64,000 bases of DNA from Streptomyces sp. NBC_00353 (GTDB lineage Bacteria > Actinomycetota > Actinomycetes > Streptomycetales > Streptomycetaceae): contig NZ_CP107985.1 in assembly GCF_036108815.1 (NCBI RefSeq), forward strand, positions 7,065,501 through 7,129,500, written 5' to 3'. The position numbers and the translations under genes are program-made. Below are positions 1 to 8,256 of this stretch, in pieces. The stretch's first letter is position 1, and each line of letters begins with the position of its first letter. The notes beneath the pieces were generated by a model. It did not search any database, had not been told where the DNA came from, and was given only the letters and a program-made list of their open reading frames with translations.

Positions 1-720
1 CTCGCCGTCCTTGTCGACGACGATCGAGTCGCCGTCGAAGACCAGCTCGTCCTGGCCGCCGATCATCGCCAGATAGGCGGTGGTGCAGCCGGCCTCCTGG
101 GCCCGCTTGCGGACCAGTGCCAGCCGGGTGTCGTCCTTGTCCCGCTCGTACGGCGAGGCGTTGATCGACAGCAGCAGCCCGGCCCCGGCGGCCCGGGCGG
201 CCGGCACGCGGCCGCCGTCCTGCCAGAGGTCCTCGCAGATCGCGAGCGCCACATCGACACCGTGGACCCGCATGACGGGCATCGAGTCGCCCGGCACGAA
301 GTACCGGAACTCGTCGAAGACGCCGTAGTTGGGCAGGTGGTGCTTGGCGAAGCTCAGGGCGACCTTCCCGCGGTGCAGCACCGCGGCGGCGTTCTGCGGC
401 GCCCCGGCGGGCTGGCCGTAGCGCGGCTGGGCCTTCTCGGAACGGTCGAGATATCCGACCACGACGGGCAGCTCCCCGAAGCCCTCCGCGTCGAGACGGG
501 CGGCGAGCGCACGCAGCGCTTCCCGCGACGCCTCGACGAAGGACGGCCGCAGGGCCAGGTCCTCGACGGGGTAACCGGTCAGCACCATCTCGGGGAATGC
601 CACCAGATGGGCGCCCTGTTCGGCGGAGTGCCGGGTCCAGTGGACGATCGCCTCGGCGTTGCCGGCGAGGTCACCGACGGTCGAGTCGATCTGATTGAGT
701 GCGAGGCGTAGTTGAGGCAC
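1..720 (-). CDS. nadE: Glutamine-dependent NAD+ synthetase, N-terminal part (cut by window edge)
   Basis: The 240 codons visible here, read leftward from a GTG at 720, form the nitrilase-fold glutaminase domain of NAD+ synthetase. This domain hydrolyses glutamine and passes ammonia to the C-terminal synthetase domain, which amidates deamido-NAD+ in the cytoplasm. The nitrilase triad is visible: Glu in FPEMVLTGYP, Lys in FAKHHLPNYGVFDE, and Cys in ALAICEDLW. The reading frame is still open at base 1, so the ATP-pyrophosphatase domain lies outside the window. The start is the first codon of the conserved LRLALNQ beta-strand, and no better upstream start is present. The glutaminase domain distinguishes it from ammonia-only NadE. 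Confidence 0.93.
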   Translation of the reverse strand, partial: MPQLRLALNQIDSTVGDLAGNAEAIVHWTRHSAEQGAHLVAFPEMVLTGYPVEDLALRPSFVEASREALRALAARLDAEGFGELPVVVGYLDRSEKAQPRYGQPAGAPQNAAAVLHRGKVALSFAKHHLPNYGVFDEFRYFVPGDSMPVMRVHGVDVALAICEDLWQDGGRVPAARAAGAGLLLSINASPYERDKDDTRLALVRKRAQEAGCTTAYLAMIGGQDELVFDGDSIVVDKDGE

Positions 721-798
721 GCGGCTCAGTCTAATCGTCTTTCTGACGCGATGTCCTGGCGGGCCGCTCCACCGCGGCCGCGGCCCGCCGGGGCCGGG

Positions 799-2436
799 TC
801 AGCGGCGGTAGCCGAGGACCGTCATCATGTTCGCGTTCGAGTGGTAGACGTTGTGGCAGTGGAGCATCCACAGCCCCGGGTTGTCCGCGTCGAACTCCAC
901 AGCCACCGAGCTGTTGGGCAGGACGACCGCCGTGTCCTTGCGCGCCCCGGGAGCCCTGTCGAGCACCGAACGCGGTCCCGCAGATCCCGCGAGCGCGAAC
1001 GTGTGCCCGTGCAGGTGGATCGGGTGCCACATCTCCGTGATGTTGTAGAACTCCAGCCGGACCCGCTCGCCCGCCTTGACCGGATGGCGCCAATCGGGGT
1101 CGTACCTCCTGTGGTCGAAGCCCCAGTCGAACGCCCTCATGCTGCCGGTCAGCTTGATCCGGATCGTCCGGTCTGGCTCCCGGGCGGCCAGTGCCACGGA
1201 CTTGTCCGCCCTCAGCTCGGGGGCCGACACCAGCTGCCCGTTCAGCTCCTTCGGCCATACGGAGGCCTTCGGCGCCGCGCCACCGCCGGTACGGAGCAGG
1301 GCCAGCGCCGACATGTTCCTCCCTTCGGCGACCGCCGTCAGCGGGAACACCCCGTCCCCGGCGGTGACCAGCACGTCGTACCGCTCGCCCATGCCCAGCA
1401 GCAGTGCGTCCGTCGTGGTGTGCCGGACCGGGAAGCCGTCCGCGTGCGTGATGGTCATCCGGTGGCCGCCGAGCGCGACGCGGAAAGGGGTGTCGCCGCC
1501 CGCGTTGATGATGCGCACCCGGATCCGGTCGCCGGGCTTCGCGGTGAATGTGCTCGGGTCCTTCGGGATGCGGCCGTTGATCAGGTAGTGCGGGTAGGCG
1601 ACATCGGTCGCGGCGCCGCGGAGCAGTTCGCTCCTGGCGTCCATCAGCACCCGCGAGGGCCCGGACCGGGAACCGGGCTTGTCATCGGACCCGGAGGACC
1701 CGTGATTCATCCCCTCCATGCTGCCCATACCGTGGGAGAGCTCGTTGAGCACCGCGTCCGGCGTGGAACCCCCCACCCCGTCGACCCAGTCGTCGAGCAT
1801 GACGACCCACTCCTTGTCGTACGACAGGGGCTCCTTCGGGTCCTCGACGATCAGCGGAGCGTACAGGCCACGGTCCTGCTGCACGCCCACGTGTGGATGG
1901 AACCAGTACGTCCCCGTCTGTCGCACCGCGAAGCGGTACGCGAACTCCGCGCCCGCCTTGATGCCCGGCTGTGTCAGACCGGGAACGCCGTCCATGTCGT
2001 TGCGCACATGGAGGCCGTGCCAGTGCAGCGTGGTCGACGTCGGCAGGTGGTTGGCGAGAGTGACGGCCAGAGTGTCGCCCGCGGTGATCCGGATCTCCTT
2101 GCCGGGCAGCCGGTCCCCGTACGCCCAGGAGGGGACGGTGAGACCGCCGCCCAGATCGAGGCGGGCCGGGGTGGCGGTGAGGTGGAACTTCCGTACGGGA
2201 CCGGAGCCCCGCTTGGCCTCGACTGCCGCGACCTCCTCGCCGTTGGGCGAAACGTACTCACCGTGGCTCTTCACCGGGGACGACGGCTTCCGGGTCATGT
2301 TGTCGTGGTTCATGCCGCCGGGGTTCGCGAGGGGCTTGTCCACGTCCTTGCCGCTGGAGCAGGCAGCCAGAACTCCCGTTCCGGCCAGGGCGATTCCGGC
2401 GCCGAGCACGGCGCGTCGAGTGTGCTGAGTGCGCAT
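799..2436 (-). CDS. Secreted multicopper oxidase (Tat/lipoprotein-like signal)
   Basis: A 545-residue three-domain multicopper oxidase, the laccase/CueO-like type that oxidises Cu(I) or phenolic substrates with O2 outside the cytoplasm. The N-terminus has paired basic residues (HTRRAVLGAG) followed by a hydrophobic stretch ending LAACSS, as in a Tat-exported lipoprotein. All four copper-ligand clusters are readable: HWHGLH, WFHPHVG, HPIHLHGHTF, and the C-terminal HCHNVYHSNANMM. A Met/His-rich patch (MGSMEGMNHG) in the middle may bind copper. I chose the ATG at 2436, which has GAGGTG about nine bases upstream, over an in-frame GTG at 2448. It follows the DUF6153-like gene by about 60 bases on the same strand and probably shares its promoter. 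Confidence 0.9.
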   Translation of the reverse strand: MRTQHTRRAVLGAGIALAGTGVLAACSSGKDVDKPLANPGGMNHDNMTRKPSSPVKSHGEYVSPNGEEVAAVEAKRGSGPVRKFHLTATPARLDLGGGLTVPSWAYGDRLPGKEIRITAGDTLAVTLANHLPTSTTLHWHGLHVRNDMDGVPGLTQPGIKAGAEFAYRFAVRQTGTYWFHPHVGVQQDRGLYAPLIVEDPKEPLSYDKEWVVMLDDWVDGVGGSTPDAVLNELSHGMGSMEGMNHGSSGSDDKPGSRSGPSRVLMDARSELLRGAATDVAYPHYLINGRIPKDPSTFTAKPGDRIRVRIINAGGDTPFRVALGGHRMTITHADGFPVRHTTTDALLLGMGERYDVLVTAGDGVFPLTAVAEGRNMSALALLRTGGGAAPKASVWPKELNGQLVSAPELRADKSVALAAREPDRTIRIKLTGSMRAFDWGFDHRRYDPDWRHPVKAGERVRLEFYNITEMWHPIHLHGHTFALAGSAGPRSVLDRAPGARKDTAVVLPNSSVAVEFDADNPGLWMLHCHNVYHSNANMMTVLGYRR

Positions 2437-2497
2437 GACTGGGTACACCTCATAGTGTCGTCGGGGTGCTGGGGAGGGATGCGGAGCGCGCCGCTCC

Positions 2498-2938
2498 TTA
2501 TATCCGCAGCACCGACGACCTGCCGTGCGCAGTCATTGCGGGTGGGGAAAAAGACCACAGGAAGCGCAACAGCGGCGCCCCGGCGGCCCGGAGGAGATGA
2601 TCCGCGGGCCGCAGCGTCATCAGCCAGACGGCCAGCAGGGTGACACCCCAGGCGCCCAGCACCGCGAGACAGACCCCCATGAGGTCCATGCCGTCGCCCG
2701 TCGGCGCGGGCAGGACGGAGGCGTGCCCGGGCGAGGGCTCAGCCACTGATCCTGCCCCGTGAGCCCCGTGAGCCCCGTGAGCCCCGTGAGGCCCGCTGTC
2801 CATCGACACCACGCTGTTCCGGCCGTGGTGTCCCGTCGGATGCCCGGCGGTAGGCATGGTGAAAATCCCGAACAGCAGCGCAGCGAACAGCAACAACTGT
2901 CCGTACGTCGCACTCCTCTTCGGGCCCATGTCGAGCAC
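2498..2938 (-). CDS. Small His-rich membrane protein, DUF6153-like
   Basis: A protein of about 146 residues with an N-terminal hydrophobic segment (QLLLFAALLFGIFTM), a His/Gly segment with the HGA triplet repeated (HGAHGAHGAHGA), and a second transmembrane segment around GVCLAVLGAWGVTLLAVWLM. It resembles the DUF6153 family often found beside copper genes in Streptomyces, a family call made from memory. The GTG at 2938 has a GGGGG tract four bases upstream, and an ATG at 2929 is the alternative. It lies immediately downstream of the palindromic site at 2941-2960 and upstream of the multicopper oxidase, suggesting a two-gene copper-responsive unit. Its biochemical role is unknown. Confidence 0.65.
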   Translation of the reverse strand: MLDMGPKRSATYGQLLLFAALLFGIFTMPTAGHPTGHHGRNSVVSMDSGPHGAHGAHGAHGAGSVAEPSPGHASVLPAPTGDGMDLMGVCLAVLGAWGVTLLAVWLMTLRPADHLLRAAGAPLLRFLWSFSPPAMTAHGRSSVLRI

Positions 2939-2940
2939 AC

Positions 2941-2960
2941 TACCCCCGCCGGGTATACCC
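2941..2960 (-). promoter_or_regulatory. Candidate copper-responsive (CsoR-type) operator
   Basis: The top strand reads TACCC-CCGCC-GGGTA, a perfect 5+5 inverted repeat, directly followed by the overlapping palindrome GGGTATACCC. This G-tract/TACC architecture resembles CsoR operators described in Streptomyces and mycobacteria. It sits at the 5' end of the DUF6153-like/multicopper oxidase unit. The TATACC inside it could also act as a -10 element for leftward transcription. The assignment to CsoR is inference. Confidence 0.5.
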
Positions 2961-3011
2961 CGCACGGCGGCCCGGCACCCCCGTCGTCCCGGGCGCCGGG
3001 CCGCCGGTCGG

Positions 3012-3437
3012 TCAGCTGGGGGCGTAGACCTTCTCGACCCAGAGCGCGATCTGGTCCTCGGGGAGGTGCTGCGCCAGATCCGCTTCGCTGATCATGCCGA
3101 TCAGCTTCTTGTTCTCGACCACGGGGAGCCGGCGGATTCGATTGGTCTGCATTTCCTCCAGGACCTGGTCCACGCCCGCGTCGGCGTCGATCCAGCGGGG
3201 CGTGCCCTGGGCGAGGTCACCGGCCGTCACCTTCGACGGATCGTGGCCCACTGCCACGCAGTCGAGCACGATGTCGCGGTCCGTGAGGATGCCGATCATC
3301 CGGTCCTGCTCGCCGCTGGCCGAGATGGGCAGAGCACCGACGTTGTGCTCGCGCATCAGCTGGGCGGCCCGGTCGAGCGTTTCGTGCGCCGGGATCCACT
3401 GGGCCCCGGTGTGCATGATGTCCTTGGCGGTGGTCAT
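3012..3437 (-). CDS. CBS-domain protein
   Basis: A 141-residue protein made almost entirely of two CBS motifs, a Bateman module that usually binds adenine nucleotides. The first motif runs through TLDRAAQLMREHNVGALPI and GILTDRDIVLDCVA (about residues 15-70), and the second through VDQVLEEMQTNRIRRLPVV and GMISEADLAQHL (about 80-130). No catalytic or DNA-binding domain is attached, so it is a stand-alone sensor of the kind common in actinobacteria, often linked to redox or hypoxia responses. The ATG at 3437 has a strong AGGAGGA eight bases upstream. It appears monocistronic. Confidence 0.88.
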   Translation of the reverse strand: MTTAKDIMHTGAQWIPAHETLDRAAQLMREHNVGALPISASGEQDRMIGILTDRDIVLDCVAVGHDPSKVTAGDLAQGTPRWIDADAGVDQVLEEMQTNRIRRLPVVENKKLIGMISEADLAQHLPEDQIALWVEKVYAPS

Positions 3438-3538
3438 GGGGATTCCTCCTGGTGCCGGTGGCATGCCATTACGACCCCGAGAGAACCATCGTCATGCGGC
3501 CGTTCGGGTTACGCGACCGGTGTCACTCATTCGGGTGC

Positions 3539-3567
3539 GTCCCCCGGCGCCACGGGCGCCGGGGGAC
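3539..3567 (-). terminator. Hairpin terminator after the DUF3105-DUF305 unit
   Basis: A perfect 12-bp stem (GTCCCCCGGCGC / GCGCCGGGGGAC) with a five-base loop lies just past the DUF305 stop codon. There is no T-tract, as usual for high-GC actinobacterial terminators. Confidence 0.65.
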
Positions 3568-3573
3568 CGGTGA

Positions 3574-4326
3574 CTACCTGGGCTCGGCCCCGCGCGCCGA
3601 CAGCATCTGCGCCATCGCGTCCAGCTCGGACTGCTGGGCCTCGACCATGCCCTGGGCGAGCCGTCTCTCCGTTTTCACCGTGCAGAGCTCGGCGCAGCCG
3701 CGCGCCATGGCGACGCCGCCCTTGTGGTGGTCGGTCATCAGCTGGAGGTAGAGGATCTCGGCCTGCTTGCCGTCGGCCTTCCTCAGCCGGTCGAGCTCCG
3801 TCCGGGTGGCCATGCCGGGCATCAGAGCCCCGTCGTGCGCCGTGAACCCACTGCCCGACCCGGCCGTCATGTCACCCATACCGGCCATGTCGTGACCGTC
3901 GGCCGCGCCGTGCCCATCGTGATCACCGTGGGTCGCCATCCACGCCATCGGCTCCTGCCCGGCGACGGCCACCTTCGGCAGCTCCCACAGATCCAGCCAG
4001 CCGAGCAGCATGCCCCGCTGGTTGGCCTGCGTGTTGGCGATGTCGTACGCGAACCGGCGTACCTCCTCGTCCTGCGTACGGTCACGCACGATGAAGGACA
4101 TCTCCACCGCCTGCTGATGGTGGACCGCCATGTCGCGCGCGAACCCGGCGTCGGCCGAATCGGTGGCGGGCGCCCGGACCGCCGCCGAGGCGGCTTGCGG
4201 CTGCGTCCCGTCCGCCGTGTCGCCCCGTGCCGCGGCGACCGTCGCCACGCCCGCGAAGAGCAGCGCGAGCGCGACGGCGGAGCCCGCCGCCCACTGGGTG
4301 CGGCGGGCACCTCGCGCAGCGGTCAC
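3574..4326 (-). CDS. Exported DUF305 family protein
   Basis: A protein of about 250 residues with a signal-anchor (GSAVALALLFAGVATVAAARG) followed by two DUF305 four-helix units. The family hallmark HHQQAVEM occurs near residue 65 and its counterpart DHHKGGVAMA near residue 205. A Met/His-rich insertion (HGDHDGHG, HDMAGMGDM) lies between them. DUF305 proteins are ferritin-like, extracytoplasmic, and often found beside copper-resistance genes. The GTG at 4326 overlaps the stop of the DUF3105 gene as GTGA, indicating translational coupling. A further upstream GTG at 4347 is possible. The exact function is unknown; metal handling is an inference from the His/Met content and family context. Confidence 0.82.
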   Translation of the reverse strand: MTAARGARRTQWAAGSAVALALLFAGVATVAAARGDTADGTQPQAASAAVRAPATDSADAGFARDMAVHHQQAVEMSFIVRDRTQDEEVRRFAYDIANTQANQRGMLLGWLDLWELPKVAVAGQEPMAWMATHGDHDGHGAADGHDMAGMGDMTAGSGSGFTAHDGALMPGMATRTELDRLRKADGKQAEILYLQLMTDHHKGGVAMARGCAELCTVKTERRLAQGMVEAQQSELDAMAQMLSARGAEPR

Positions 4327-4997
4327 TGCGCCAGTCCGCCCGTGCACGCGGCACCCGGCTCAGGTGTCTGTGCCCCCTGCACGAACTTGGCGAAGAACTG
4401 GTCCACCCGCCGGTCGTCGGCGCTGTCCACGGTGACCTGGTTGCCCCAGGCGCTCAGTGTGATCGTGCCGGCCTGGTCCTGATACGGACTCATCAGCGAG
4501 TACGGCGTCTTCCCGACCCGCTCCGCGAGCGCGGCGACATCGGCGTCCGACGCCTTGTCCGTGTACGTCACCCACACCGAACCGTGCTCCAGCGAGTGCA
4601 CGGCGCTCATGTCGGGGATCGCCTTTTTGTATACCTCGCCGTCGCAGTTCATCCAAACGGGGCTGTGGTCACCGCCGACCGGAGGCTTCATCGGGTACGT
4701 CACGGTCGTGGTGACGTGGTTACGGGTCAGCTTCTTCGCGTCCCACGTCTTCAGCCCCTTGATCGGCTCGGAGGCCAGCTTCTCCTTCTCCGTCGCGGCC
4801 GCCTTCGCGTCCTGCGCCGCGTCCGCCTGCTTCTTGTCCGCGGCCTCGGACTTGTCCAGCAGCACGGACGTACCGAAGCCCACCAGACCTGCGACGACGA
4901 CGACGCTCAGCCCTATGACCAGGACACGGTTGCGGCGGTCACGCGCCCGGTCGGCGTTGCGCATCTGCTCTATGCGGGTCCTGCGGTCGAAGCTCAT
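4323..4997 (-). CDS. Membrane-anchored DUF3105 protein
   Basis: A 224-residue protein with a basic N-terminus (DRRTRIEQMRNADRARDRRNR), one transmembrane helix (VLVIGLSVVVVAGLVGFGTSVLL), a charged Ala/Lys linker and an extracytoplasmic DUF3105 domain. Family signatures are NHVTTTVTYPMKPPVGGDH and the central VHSLEHGSVWVTY. The ATG at 4997 has GAAGGA eight bases upstream. The stop codon overlaps the start of the DUF305 gene by four bases, so the two are almost certainly one operon. The DUF3105/DUF305 pairing recurs in Streptomyces, but the molecular function is not established. The operon is divergent from glnA2. Confidence 0.85.
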   Translation of the reverse strand: MSFDRRTRIEQMRNADRARDRRNRVLVIGLSVVVVAGLVGFGTSVLLDKSEAADKKQADAAQDAKAAATEKEKLASEPIKGLKTWDAKKLTRNHVTTTVTYPMKPPVGGDHSPVWMNCDGEVYKKAIPDMSAVHSLEHGSVWVTYTDKASDADVAALAERVGKTPYSLMSPYQDQAGTITLSAWGNQVTVDSADDRRVDQFFAKFVQGAQTPEPGAACTGGLAQ

Positions 4998-5237
4998 GTC
5001 GTCAGGTCCTTCTGCGAAGGGGAGGGGGCAGGAACAGGTCAGGAATCCGGTACCCACGGGGCAGTTGCGAGGCCGCTCCACCCGTTGGGTTCCATGGGCG
5101 CAGATCGTAGTGGGTGGCCGAGTGCTCCATCTCACGTCGAGTGCGTAATCTGGGTGAAATCCCGGGTCGTGATACTGGAGTCTGTCCCCTACCCCGGGCG
5201 GTGGTGCACAGACCGTCTGAACTGCAAGGATGTGGCT

Positions 5238-6599
5238 ATGGACAAGCAGCAGGAATTCGTCCTCAGGACACTCGAGGAGCGCGACATCCGCTTCGTGCGC
5301 CTGTGGTTCACCGATGTGCTCGGCTACCTCAAGTCCGTTGCCGTGGCGCCCGCCGAGCTGGAGCAGGCGTTCGACGAGGGCATCGGCTTCGACGGATCGG
5401 CCATCGAGGGCTTCGCCCGGGTCTACGAGTCCGACATGATCGCCAAGCCGGACCCCGGCACCTTCCAGATCCTGCCCTGGCGTGCGGAAGCCCCCGGCAC
5501 CGCGCGGATGTTCTGCGACATCCTGATGCCCGACGGCTCGCCGTCCTTCGCCGACCCGCGCTATGTACTCAAGCGCATTCTCGCCAAGACCTCCGACCTG
5601 GGTTTCACCTTCTACACCCACCCGGAGATCGAGTTCTTCCTGCTCAAGAACAAGCCGGTCGACGGCAGCCGGCCCACCCCCGCCGACAGCTCCGGCTACT
5701 TCGACCACACCCCGCAGAACGTCGGCATGGACTTCCGCCGGCAGGCGATCACCATGCTCGAATCCATGGGCATCTCGGTCGAGTTCAGCCACCACGAAGG
5801 CGCTCCCGGCCAGCAGGAGATCGACCTGCGGTACGCGGACGCGCTCTCCACCGCCGACAACATCATGACGTTCCGTCTGGTCATGAAGCAGGTCGCGCTG
5901 GAGCAGGGCGTGCAGGCGACCTTCATGCCGAAGCCGTTCTCGGAGTTCCCCGGCTCCGGTATGCACACCCACCTCTCCCTCTTCGAGGGTGACCGCAACG
6001 CGTTCTACGAGTCGGGCGCCGAGTACCAGCTGTCCAAGGTCGGCCGCTCCTTCATCGCGGGCCTGCTCAAGCACGCCGCGGAGATCTCCGCCGTGACGAA
6101 CCAGTGGGTCAACTCGTACAAGCGCATCTGGGGCGGCTCGGCCCGCGCCGCGGGCGCCGGCGGCGAGGCCCCCTCGTACATCTGCTGGGGCCACAACAAC
6201 CGCTCCGCCCTGATCCGCGTCCCGATGTACAAGCCCGGGAAGACCGGTTCGGCCCGCGTCGAGGTCCGCTCCATCGACTCCGGCGCCAACCCCTACCTGA
6301 CCTACGCGGTGCTGCTCGCCGCGGGCCTCAAGGGCATCGAGGAGGGGTACGAACTCCCGGCCGGCGCCGACGACGACGTCTGGGCGCTGTCCGACGCCGA
6401 GCGCCGCGCGATGGGCATCGAGCCGCTGCCGCAGAACCTGGGCGAGGCGATCTCGCTGATGGAGAAGAGCGAACTGGTCGCCGAGACGCTCGGTGAGCAC
6501 GTCTTCGACTTCTTCCTGCGCAACAAGAAGCAGGAGTGGGAGGAGTACCGCAGCGAGGTCACCGCCTTCGAGCTGAAGGCCCTGCTGCCGGTGCTGTAA
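5238..6599 (+). CDS. glnA2: Type I glutamine synthetase-like protein GlnA2
   Basis: A 453-residue member of the glutamine synthetase I family with the beta-grasp segment (GFDGSAIEGF) followed by the ATP-grasp catalytic barrel. Metal and ammonia/ATP-site blocks are visible: HPEIEFFLL, FSHHEGAPGQQEIDLRY, GSGMHTHLSLF, and NRSALIRVP. The start at the ATG at 5238 has AAGGA upstream. In S. coelicolor the orthologue GlnA2 is dispensable for glutamine supply and has been reported as a gamma-glutamylpolyamine synthetase in polyamine use. I assign glnA2 rather than glnA because the C-terminus and neighbourhood (glnE, and glnII further away) match that locus. Substrate preference cannot be read from sequence alone. 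Confidence 0.88.
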   Translation: MDKQQEFVLRTLEERDIRFVRLWFTDVLGYLKSVAVAPAELEQAFDEGIGFDGSAIEGFARVYESDMIAKPDPGTFQILPWRAEAPGTARMFCDILMPDGSPSFADPRYVLKRILAKTSDLGFTFYTHPEIEFFLLKNKPVDGSRPTPADSSGYFDHTPQNVGMDFRRQAITMLESMGISVEFSHHEGAPGQQEIDLRYADALSTADNIMTFRLVMKQVALEQGVQATFMPKPFSEFPGSGMHTHLSLFEGDRNAFYESGAEYQLSKVGRSFIAGLLKHAAEISAVTNQWVNSYKRIWGGSARAAGAGGEAPSYICWGHNNRSALIRVPMYKPGKTGSARVEVRSIDSGANPYLTYAVLLAAGLKGIEEGYELPAGADDDVWALSDAERRAMGIEPLPQNLGEAISLMEKSELVAETLGEHVFDFFLRNKKQEWEEYRSEVTAFELKALLPVL

Positions 6600-6636
6600 C
6601 CGCAGGTCAGCCGCATCGCGGCGACGCAATGACGAT

Positions 6637-6671
6637 CTCCGGGCCGGAGGCAGTGTGCCTCTGGCCCGGAG
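6637..6671 (+). terminator. Strong hairpin terminator of glnA2
   Basis: A stem of about 16 bp (CTCCGGGCCGGAGGCA pairing with TGCCTCTGGCCCGGAG, one G-T pair) with a three-base loop lies 38 bases past the glnA2 stop. It also marks the boundary between core sequence and the decayed integrase that follows. Confidence 0.75.
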
Positions 6672-6676
6672 TCCGT

Positions 6677-7760
6677 TCAAACGCCCTGGGCCGTCCCTGG
6701 GCCGTCAGGCGCGGAAGCGGTGGCGTCGTACATGCTGTCCACGGCCTTCCGGGTGCGCCCCTCGCTACTAGGCATCAGGTGCGTGTACGTCCGGAGCGTG
6801 AAGCCGGGGTCGGAGTGCCCGAGGTAGGTGGAGAGCGCCTTGATGTTCTCCCCTGCGTCCAGGAGTACCGAGGCGTAGAAGTGCCGGAGCGCATGCATCC
6901 CGTGCTCGCGGGCGGCCTGGTGCCGTTCGCCCTCCTGCCGCTGGGGGATGACGCCGGCCGTGACGAGGGCATGCTTCCATACGCGGGTATTGAAGTCGGT
7001 CCGCCGTACGGCGCCACCGCCTACGAGTGAGAACAGCAGCCGCTTGGTGACTGGCACCTCATCGGGCCGAAGCCACGGCAGGGTCACTTCGATGGGCGGG
7101 AAGTCCTTGCAGTGCTGCTTGAGGATGGCCGCGACGCGAGCGGGCAGCGGCACGTCCCGTTCCTTACCGCGCTTCGGCGGCGCGAATACCAGGTGCCCAT
7201 TGGCTACTTTGACTTGGTACGCGATGTGCAGCCATCCCGTCGCGTAGTCGATCTCATCTTCGGGAAGGCCGAAAATTTCGCCTTGCCTGAGGCCACAGCC
7301 GCCTCCAAGGTCCGACATCGCGCGGTATCGATGGGGGAGCGCGGCCCGCACCGCGAATGTGCATTCGGCCGCACGCGGGGAGACGTGGGCTTGGGCGCTT
7401 GAACGGTGCGTGCTTTGCACGGGTTCTTGGTGAGCAGAGCGTCATCCGCGGCGGCTGCCAGAACAGCTGACACGCTCGCGAAGATGACGCGGCGGTACGA
7501 CGACATGGGGAGCGCGCGTTCCAACTCGCTTAGCCAGTTGCGGATGTGCGAGGGCTGGAAGGAGTCGAGGGGGCGCGACCCGATGTACGGAAAGGCGTGC
7601 AGCCGAAGCTGCACCGTAACCGAGGTGCGCGTAGTCATGTCGGTGGTCTGGGACGCGAGCCAATTCTCTCCGTATGCCGGAATGTAGTGCGGCCGGCAGC
7701 GGGATCGATGTACTGCCTGCGCGACATGTCGGCTTCGAACCAGGTTCCCGTGCCGCTGGA
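6677..7760 (-). pseudogene. Tyrosine-recombinase integrase, inactivated by frameshifts
   Basis: Leftward remnant of a phage/ICE-type integrase split across three frames. From the 5' side: an AP2-like N-terminal piece containing SRRQYIDPAAGRTTF (about 7760-7682); then a one-base loss in a G run near 7678 shifts to AYGENWLASQ and the SAM-like core-binding domain (to about 7365); then a second shift around 7345-7360 leads into the catalytic domain. That last domain still has GLRQGEI (Arg), HALRHFYAS (His-x-x-Arg) and LRTYTHLMP (Tyr nucleophile). The first residues are also missing. The family normally catalyses site-specific integration. Here it is a fossil, inserted next to the glnA2 terminator with no tRNA attachment site visible. 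Confidence 0.88.
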
Positions 7761-8256
7761 CACGCCCCCTCAGCCGACGCCGGTCGGCTTCGAGGGCTCG
7801 GTCGCCGAGCCATGCGTGCTGCACCCCGAGCAGGTCGTCACCTACCCGTACGCCGGCTTGCTGCCGACAAGACTATGGAAAAGGATCGACGCCTGGGAGG
7901 AGGCCCAGGAACGGAAGGCAGAGAAGGACGGTCTGGACGACGAACTGGTCACGTATCACCACGACCTGTCGATTCCACAAGGTTGCCGCGTGGGCGGGTT
8001 CCCCTCCTGGCACACGACTGACCCCTCCCCGATGAACTGCGAATCTTGTGCCTCACCGATGGTCCTGCTGCTGAGCATCGGCAGCCGCGAGTGGGACGGC
8101 GCCAATGGCAGCTGGATGCCCACCGAGGAGTGGGACGTCGCAGAGCACCTGCGGGACCGCTGCCCCACAAAGCTGACGATCGGCCGAGACGGTCTGCTGA
8201 ACATCTTCGCCTGCCCCACCGAGCCCGGGCACCCGCACCGATGGAGCCTCCAATAG
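7726..8256 (+). pseudogene. 5'-truncated gene, C-terminal part of a DUF1963-like protein
   Basis: From about 7805 onward the frame encodes convincing protein: HPEQVVTYPYAGLLP, a Trp-rich VGGFPSWHTTDPSPMNC, SCASPMVLLLSIGSREWDG, and an end reading LNIFACPTEPGHPHRWSLQ. This pattern of a W-containing strand, a C-x-x-C-like pair and a terminal CP..P..HRW.LQ resembles the C-terminal half of DUF1963/YwqG-like proteins. Only about 150 residues are present, roughly half the usual length. The 5' side runs into antisense of the broken integrase, so the first half was lost at the junction near 7760. The ATG at 7726 is only the first convenient start, and expression is doubtful. Confidence 0.5.

Noticed and set aside
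712..798. Long rightward open frame from 712 to 2643
   Set aside because: It is antisense to the multicopper oxidase; no start with a ribosome binding site and no domain.
6660..6710. tRNA gene as integrase attachment site
   Set aside because: No cloverleaf can be folded; only the glnA2 terminator and an 11-bp CCCTGGGCCGT direct repeat are there.
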